Shown one piece after another: positions 6,496-9,728 of a stretch of 9,728 bases of DNA. This stretch comes from Crocinitomicaceae bacterium (GTDB lineage Bacteria > Bacteroidota > Bacteroidia > Flavobacteriales_D > Parvicellaceae): contig PBXW01000143.1 of NCBI GenBank assembly GCA_002727735.1, positions 1-9,728 on the forward strand, read 5' to 3'. Under the pieces are notes generated by a model. The model did no database searches. It saw nothing but the letters and a program-made list of their open reading frames with translations, and was not told the origin of the DNA. Made by a program: the position numbers and the translations under genes. Each line of letters opens with the position of its first letter. Positions within the stretch are counted from its first letter, which is position 1.

Positions 6496-6663
6496 ATGTT
6501 CAAAAATTCCAAAAAAATTAGAGACAAGATACTCGATAGGCTAATCGAAATAAACAATGAATTAATTGAAAATAGAATGGCAGGTAGAGACATTTCTGAT
6601 AGAAGTCATTCATCTAATATTAAAAAGGAAATAGATAAATTGATCGATAGCTTAGAGGAATAA
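6496..6663 (+). CDS. 55-residue charged helical protein
   Basis: This is a short open frame from ATG at 6496 to TAA at 6661-6663, filling exactly the gap between the helicase (stop at 6486) and the ATPase gene. It encodes 55 residues that are rich in Lys, Ile, Glu and Asp (KIRDKILDRLIEINNELIEN, then SNIKKEIDKLIDSLEE). Two amphipathic helices with hydrophobic residues at heptad-like intervals are joined by the turn MAGRDISDRSHSS. It resembles no family I can name; a small adaptor or coiled-coil partner is plausible. Support comes from codon use like its neighbours, tight spacing (9 bases) and the TAATG overlap with the next start. A Shine-Dalgarno-like AGAGGAA (6654-6660) for the ATPase gene lies in its last codons. 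A ribosome-binding site of its own is not obvious. Confidence 0.65.
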   Translation: MFKNSKKIRDKILDRLIEINNELIENRMAGRDISDRSHSSNIKKEIDKLIDSLEE

Positions 6664-8789
6664 TGAAATTTAAGAAATTAATTATAGAAAATTTTAGAGG
6701 TTTTTACGGAAGGCATGAAATTGATTTCTGTAACGAGGACGGCTCATTAAATTTAATTATTGCCGAGAATGAGGTTGGAAAAACATCACTATTAAATGCA
6801 GTCTTATGGTGTTTATATGATCATTTAACTAAAACTTCTGACAGAAAAGATTTAATAAAAAATACACAAGCAAAACAAGATGAAAATTGTATAGTTGAAG
6901 TTCATTTAGGTCCGATGCCAGGTAAAGATAAAAATGACTGGTTATGTTTAAGAAGACAGATAACAAAAGGAAGTAAAAAATCGGTGCCAAGAGCATTTGA
7001 TGTTAATCATGTAACTGAAAAAGAAACCCAAAGACCTTTCGGAGAGGCAGTAAACCAATTTTTGCATCAATCTCTTTCTAAGTATTATTTATTCGATGGA
7101 GAGGGAGTGCACGAAATTCTTGAGAACGAAAATCTTCTCAAATCAGCTATATTAGATATTCAGGGTCTTAATATTGCTAAAAGATGTCTCTCAGATCTCA
7201 AAAATTATCGCGATAAAAAACAGGCAGTCCTGACAAAAGAACAAAGTCAGTCAAATAAGGGTGAAGAATATGCTTCTCATAATCAACAGTTAAGAGGAAA
7301 AGTTGAAACTATTAACGGTGAGATAGATGAGCTTGAAGGTAAGACAACTGAGTGGGAAACATTGAGGTCTCAACTTAGGAGTGAAATTAATGATTTAGGA
7401 GGTGATGAAATACAAAAACTTATCAGTGAACAAAAGAAACTAGAAAAAACTATTCTTCCTGAAGCAAAAAGAAAAGTAAGTTTATTTGAAAACCAAAGAA
7501 GAGGTTTAATTAAAGAGTTTGGAATATCAATAATGGGATACAACCATATTGACTCTGTAAATAAATGGATAAGTACCGAAGAGAAAACAACTGGAATACC
7601 ATCACATTATGAGGAGGCCTTTATTGATGGATTAGAGGAATCAGGAAAATGTATTTGCGGAGAGTCTTTTGAAAATCATAAAAAAGATAAAGTTCACAAA
7701 GCTCGATATGACAATATAATGAATCTTCGTAAAGATGCAAAGACTGATTCCATTAAAGTTGGTATAAGCGACATCCAAGCTCTTGCAAAGCACATAAGGA
7801 AAACTATTCCTGCCTTTAATCTAAAATATGAAGACACTAATACTGAATTAGACATAAGAATAGAGGAACTCAAGAAACATAGAGATAGATTTGAAGAAAT
7901 AAATGGAATCCTTAGTGGAAGCCCAGAAGACGAAATTGCAAAAAGGCAAAGCCAAATCCAAAAACTTAAATCTAAAATACAGAGTAATTTTACTGAAATA
8001 GGTGCTAAAAAGAGAGATATGCGAAACATGGAAATCACCATTAAAGAAAATGAAAATGCATTAAAGAAGATTAATAAGAATACTTTTTTAGAATATCAGC
8101 AAAAAGAGATTGATTTTTTGCAAGAAACTATAAATTTTTTGGATGAATTAATTAATGAGACGCAAGCTGAGGGCAGAAAAAAAATAGAAGTTGAGATGAA
8201 TGACCTCTTGAAAAATTATGCTAGGGGTGATGATAGTTTTGAGTTCAGGCAAGATTCTTATTCTCCTCGAATGGTTTCAAGAGGTTTTGAAGAGATAGAC
8301 AAAACTATTAAGGGAGATATAAAAGTCCTTTCACAAGGGGGGTCTGCCGTAAAAAGAAACTTATTTTTTGCTGTTGCTCTTACAAAGATTTCAGAGATCC
8401 AATCAGATTTAATAGATGAGTATAGAATTCCTGGGAAGAAAATACCTTTTTTCATAGATGCTCCATTTTCAAATTTAGACTCAACCAACACATCTAATGC
8501 TTTTAAATTACTAGTTGAAAATGCTTTTCAGTTAGTATTACTCATAAGCTCTAGTGCTTTCAATAATGGAATACAAGAGTTGCTTGAAGATAAAGAATAT
8601 AAGAAGAAATTAAAAAAAATATATGTTTTAAAGAGGTACTACAAAGGGAAATTAGATACCAAGAATAAAGATGCAAAGGAAACCCCAATAATTATTAAAG
8701 GAAAATCATATCAAACTAGCTTCTATGATTGTGAAGTTGAAACCACAAAAATTGAAGATTTCACTAAAAAATTTGGCATTAGAGCATGA
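6663..8789 (+). CDS. DndD/Rad50-like SMC-type ATPase
   Basis: This 708-residue protein has the N- and C-terminal half-ATPase arrangement of Rad50/SMC and DndD proteins. IIENFRGF (7-14) and the P-loop AENEVGKT (34-41) start the nucleotide domain. YLFDGEG (142-148) is typical of DndD-type proteins. Two long charged coiled-coil stretches (about 170-290 and 390-515) flank a hook region at C330-I-C332-G, a CxCG form in place of the Rad50 CxxC. The C-terminal half has the signature VLSQGGSAVKR (555-565) and a Walker B FFIDAPFSNLD (596-606), where Ala follows the Asp in place of the usual Glu. The protein probably forms a dimer that senses or holds DNA ends or modified DNA. It overlaps the 55-residue gene by one base and the next gene by four. 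A plain Rad50/SbcC role is less likely without an SbcD partner. Confidence 0.85.
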   Translation: MKFKKLIIENFRGFYGRHEIDFCNEDGSLNLIIAENEVGKTSLLNAVLWCLYDHLTKTSDRKDLIKNTQAKQDENCIVEVHLGPMPGKDKNDWLCLRRQITKGSKKSVPRAFDVNHVTEKETQRPFGEAVNQFLHQSLSKYYLFDGEGVHEILENENLLKSAILDIQGLNIAKRCLSDLKNYRDKKQAVLTKEQSQSNKGEEYASHNQQLRGKVETINGEIDELEGKTTEWETLRSQLRSEINDLGGDEIQKLISEQKKLEKTILPEAKRKVSLFENQRRGLIKEFGISIMGYNHIDSVNKWISTEEKTTGIPSHYEEAFIDGLEESGKCICGESFENHKKDKVHKARYDNIMNLRKDAKTDSIKVGISDIQALAKHIRKTIPAFNLKYEDTNTELDIRIEELKKHRDRFEEINGILSGSPEDEIAKRQSQIQKLKSKIQSNFTEIGAKKRDMRNMEITIKENENALKKINKNTFLEYQQKEIDFLQETINFLDELINETQAEGRKKIEVEMNDLLKNYARGDDSFEFRQDSYSPRMVSRGFEEIDKTIKGDIKVLSQGGSAVKRNLFFAVALTKISEIQSDLIDEYRIPGKKIPFFIDAPFSNLDSTNTSNAFKLLVENAFQLVLLISSSAFNNGIQELLEDKEYKKKLKKIYVLKRYYKGKLDTKNKDAKETPIIIKGKSYQTSFYDCEVETTKIEDFTKKFGIRA

Positions 8790-9214
8790 GAGACTTCAAG
8801 ATTTTTTATGACAGAGATATGGATGCAGCAATAACAACAGTTAAACCTCATTTTAATACAATTGCAGAAGTCTTATGCTTTTCAGCTAATTATGCTTACT
8901 GTCTTGGAAAAAAGAAAAAAATTGGAAACGACAAGGTTGAAGTAGCATCAGGCGCGGTAGAAAAAAATGCTGAGTATATTTATGCAATTGCATTACAGGA
9001 TACGAAAGATCCAAAAATCTTAGAAGATTCCAATGAATGTTGCAGAATTTTTGAGATGTATGCAAATGCTGGCATGCATGAAATTCATAAAAAACTTCAA
9101 AAAAACTTAGATAGGGATCCTGAAGGAATCAAAACTTTATTAGAATTAATACTGAAACAAAGAAATTCCCTCAAAGATATAGATGATGAAGAGGAAGAAA
9201 TTGTTTTACCTTAG
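8786..9214 (+). CDS. Dnd (phosphorothioation)-associated protein 4-like
   Basis: This 142-residue protein is the last gene of the cluster and is coupled to the ATPase gene by an ATGA overlap (8786-8789). The helix with FNTIAEVLCFSANYAYCLGK (23-42), then YIYAIALQDTKDPKIL (64-79) and RIFEMYANAGMHEIHKKL (87-104) follow the layout of the family annotated as dnd system-associated protein 4: a K.VL.FAA..G..LG block, an ALAETGD.K.L block and an IFEEYAN.GL.EI block. That family accompanies dnd genes and its biochemical role is not established. The C-terminal tail is highly acidic (DIDDEEEEIV, 131-140). The protein is too long and lacks the pattern to be DndE. The family call rests on remembered motifs and is the main evidence linking this cluster to Dnd systems. 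Confidence 0.6.
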   Translation: MRDFKIFYDRDMDAAITTVKPHFNTIAEVLCFSANYAYCLGKKKKIGNDKVEVASGAVEKNAEYIYAIALQDTKDPKILEDSNECCRIFEMYANAGMHEIHKKLQKNLDRDPEGIKTLLELILKQRNSLKDIDDEEEEIVLP

Positions 9215-9223
9215 AAGGTTTAA

Positions 9224-9728
9224 CTAAAACAAGGATACTTGTTTTATCTTAAGATCAACATCGAAGTCTCTGCCATACCCAGCAAAGCTAATATCTCTAA
9301 TATTACTGGGATTTAGCCTCGGCGACATGCCAGATTTTTTTTCGAAATCTGAGAAATTGATTTCAAATATTTGCCATTCAGAACTAACATCGAATGTTGA
9401 ACTATGGTAAGCCCATGGTGGCATTCTTAAGCCCTGCATAGTTACATGAACCTCATAGGTTTCATTATTTCCCTTAGCCATAAAGCGAATACCCTTAACC
9501 TCTTTATTAACGCTCTCTGGTCTGTGGGCTAACCTAACGAAACCACCGTTGTTAACAGTAGTTACATATCCTTTTAAACTGAAAACACCATCATCAAAAC
9601 CAGCTTCTAATTCTGACTTACCGCCCATAACTTGATCGGTAACAATGTACCAATTGGAAGGATTATTTGAAATATCGGAAAAAGAACTCATAGATATAAA
9701 TAGAAGTAAAAGTGAGAAAATTTTTTTC
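9224..9728 (-). CDS. Exported CIA30-family protein, start at or just past the right edge
   Basis: The body carries the CIA30 (complex I intermediate-associated protein 30, PF08547) pattern: W-Y-I-V-T-D-Q-V-M-G-G-K-S near the N-terminus, then GFVRLAHR and a beta-sandwich of strands ending in DISFAGYGRDFDVDLKIKQV. In bacteria the family's function is not defined. The ATG at 9689-9691 gives 155 residues, but the frame stays open upstream. The 12 codons before it read KKIFSLLLLFIS, and the edge base (9728, G on the minus strand) would be the third base of an ATG. A start there would give a 168-residue protein beginning MKKIFSLLLLFISMSSFSD, a standard secretion signal. The protein is therefore probably exported to the periplasm. 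It is convergent with the defence-like cluster, 9 bases away, and is likely an ordinary chromosomal gene. Confidence 0.85.
   Translation of the reverse strand, partial: KKIFSLLLLFISMSSFSDISNNPSNWYIVTDQVMGGKSELEAGFDDGVFSLKGYVTTVNNGGFVRLAHRPESVNKEVKGIRFMAKGNNETYEVHVTMQGLRMPPWAYHSSTFDVSSEWQIFEINFSDFEKKSGMSPRLNPSNIRDISFAGYGRDFDVDLKIKQVSLF
9225..9246. terminator. Hairpin between convergent genes (likely two-way terminator)
   Basis: TAAAACAAG (9225-9233) pairs perfectly with CTTGTTTTA (9238-9246) around GATA. It begins 10 bases after the stop of the Dnd-associated gene and lies over the last codons of the convergent CIA30 gene, whose TAG is at 9224-9226. The A/T-rich stem arms provide a U-run on both strands, so it may stop transcription from either side. 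The stem has little GC, so strength is uncertain. Confidence 0.45.

Noticed and set aside
7694..8041. Minus-strand open frame of 115 codons inside the ATPase gene
   Set aside because: It is the reverse shadow of the coiled-coil coding sequence, with no family resemblance, promoter or ribosome-binding site.
6663..8789. Housekeeping SbcC/Rad50 or RecN
   Set aside because: No SbcD/Mre11 nuclease gene is adjacent, and YLFDGEG and the CxCG hook fit DndD-type ATPases better.
8786..9214. DndE
   Set aside because: The length and motif layout differ from the short DndE proteins, and the blocks fit the Dnd-associated protein 4 pattern better.
1..9728. CRISPR array, tRNA, rRNA, insertion sequence or attachment site
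   Set aside because: No regularly spaced repeats, transposase or integrase genes, or tRNA-like sequences were seen on either strand by eye.

Overview
The window is AT-rich, tightly packed bacterial DNA. All complete genes except the last run on the + strand. The LexA-type operator (CTGT-N8-ACAG), the FimV-like domain in the anti-sigma factor and the CIA30 protein point to a gammaproteobacterium. Small intergenic gaps and AT-rich codons would suit a streamlined marine lineage such as SAR86, but that placement is inference and no 16S or marker gene is present.

Layout. (1) 2-388 is the 3' part of a gene running in from the left edge, followed by a compact hairpin terminator (396-416). (2) 427-843 encodes a low-molecular-weight-phosphatase-fold arsenate reductase. 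(3) 905-2888 is a cell-envelope signalling module: an ECF sigma factor, an overlapping membrane anti-sigma factor with a FimV/LysM-like C-terminal domain, and a membrane-anchored protein of unknown function. The same promoter-like motif, GTAACA-N15-CGTTG, lies in front of both the sigma gene and the third gene. This suggests the sigma factor controls itself and that gene. (4) 2969-9214 is a six-gene, apparently single-transcript cluster: a small membrane protein; a PP-loop ATPase of the phosphoadenosine-phosphosulfate-reductase-like type; a PLD-nuclease/superfamily 2 helicase fusion; a 55-residue protein (6496-6663); a DndD/Rad50-like ATPase; and a protein resembling Dnd (DNA phosphorothioation)-associated protein 4. 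Gaps are 31, 16 and 9 bases, then overlaps of 1 and 4 bases. (5) The minus-strand gene at the right edge encodes an exported CIA30-family protein, convergent with the cluster. Its signal peptide lies at the extreme edge of the window.

The most notable reading is that region 4 is a candidate genome-defence or DNA-modification/restriction system related to Dnd phosphorothioation systems but with a different gene set: no recognisable DndB, DndE or cysteine desulfurase. It is preceded by a sigma-70-type promoter (TTGAAA-N17-TATAAA) whose -10 box lies wholly inside a perfect 16-base palindrome, CTGTATAAATATACAG, which matches the SOS box. The system may therefore be held off by LexA and switched on by DNA damage. 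Family assignments here come from motifs read by eye, and no database search was possible.
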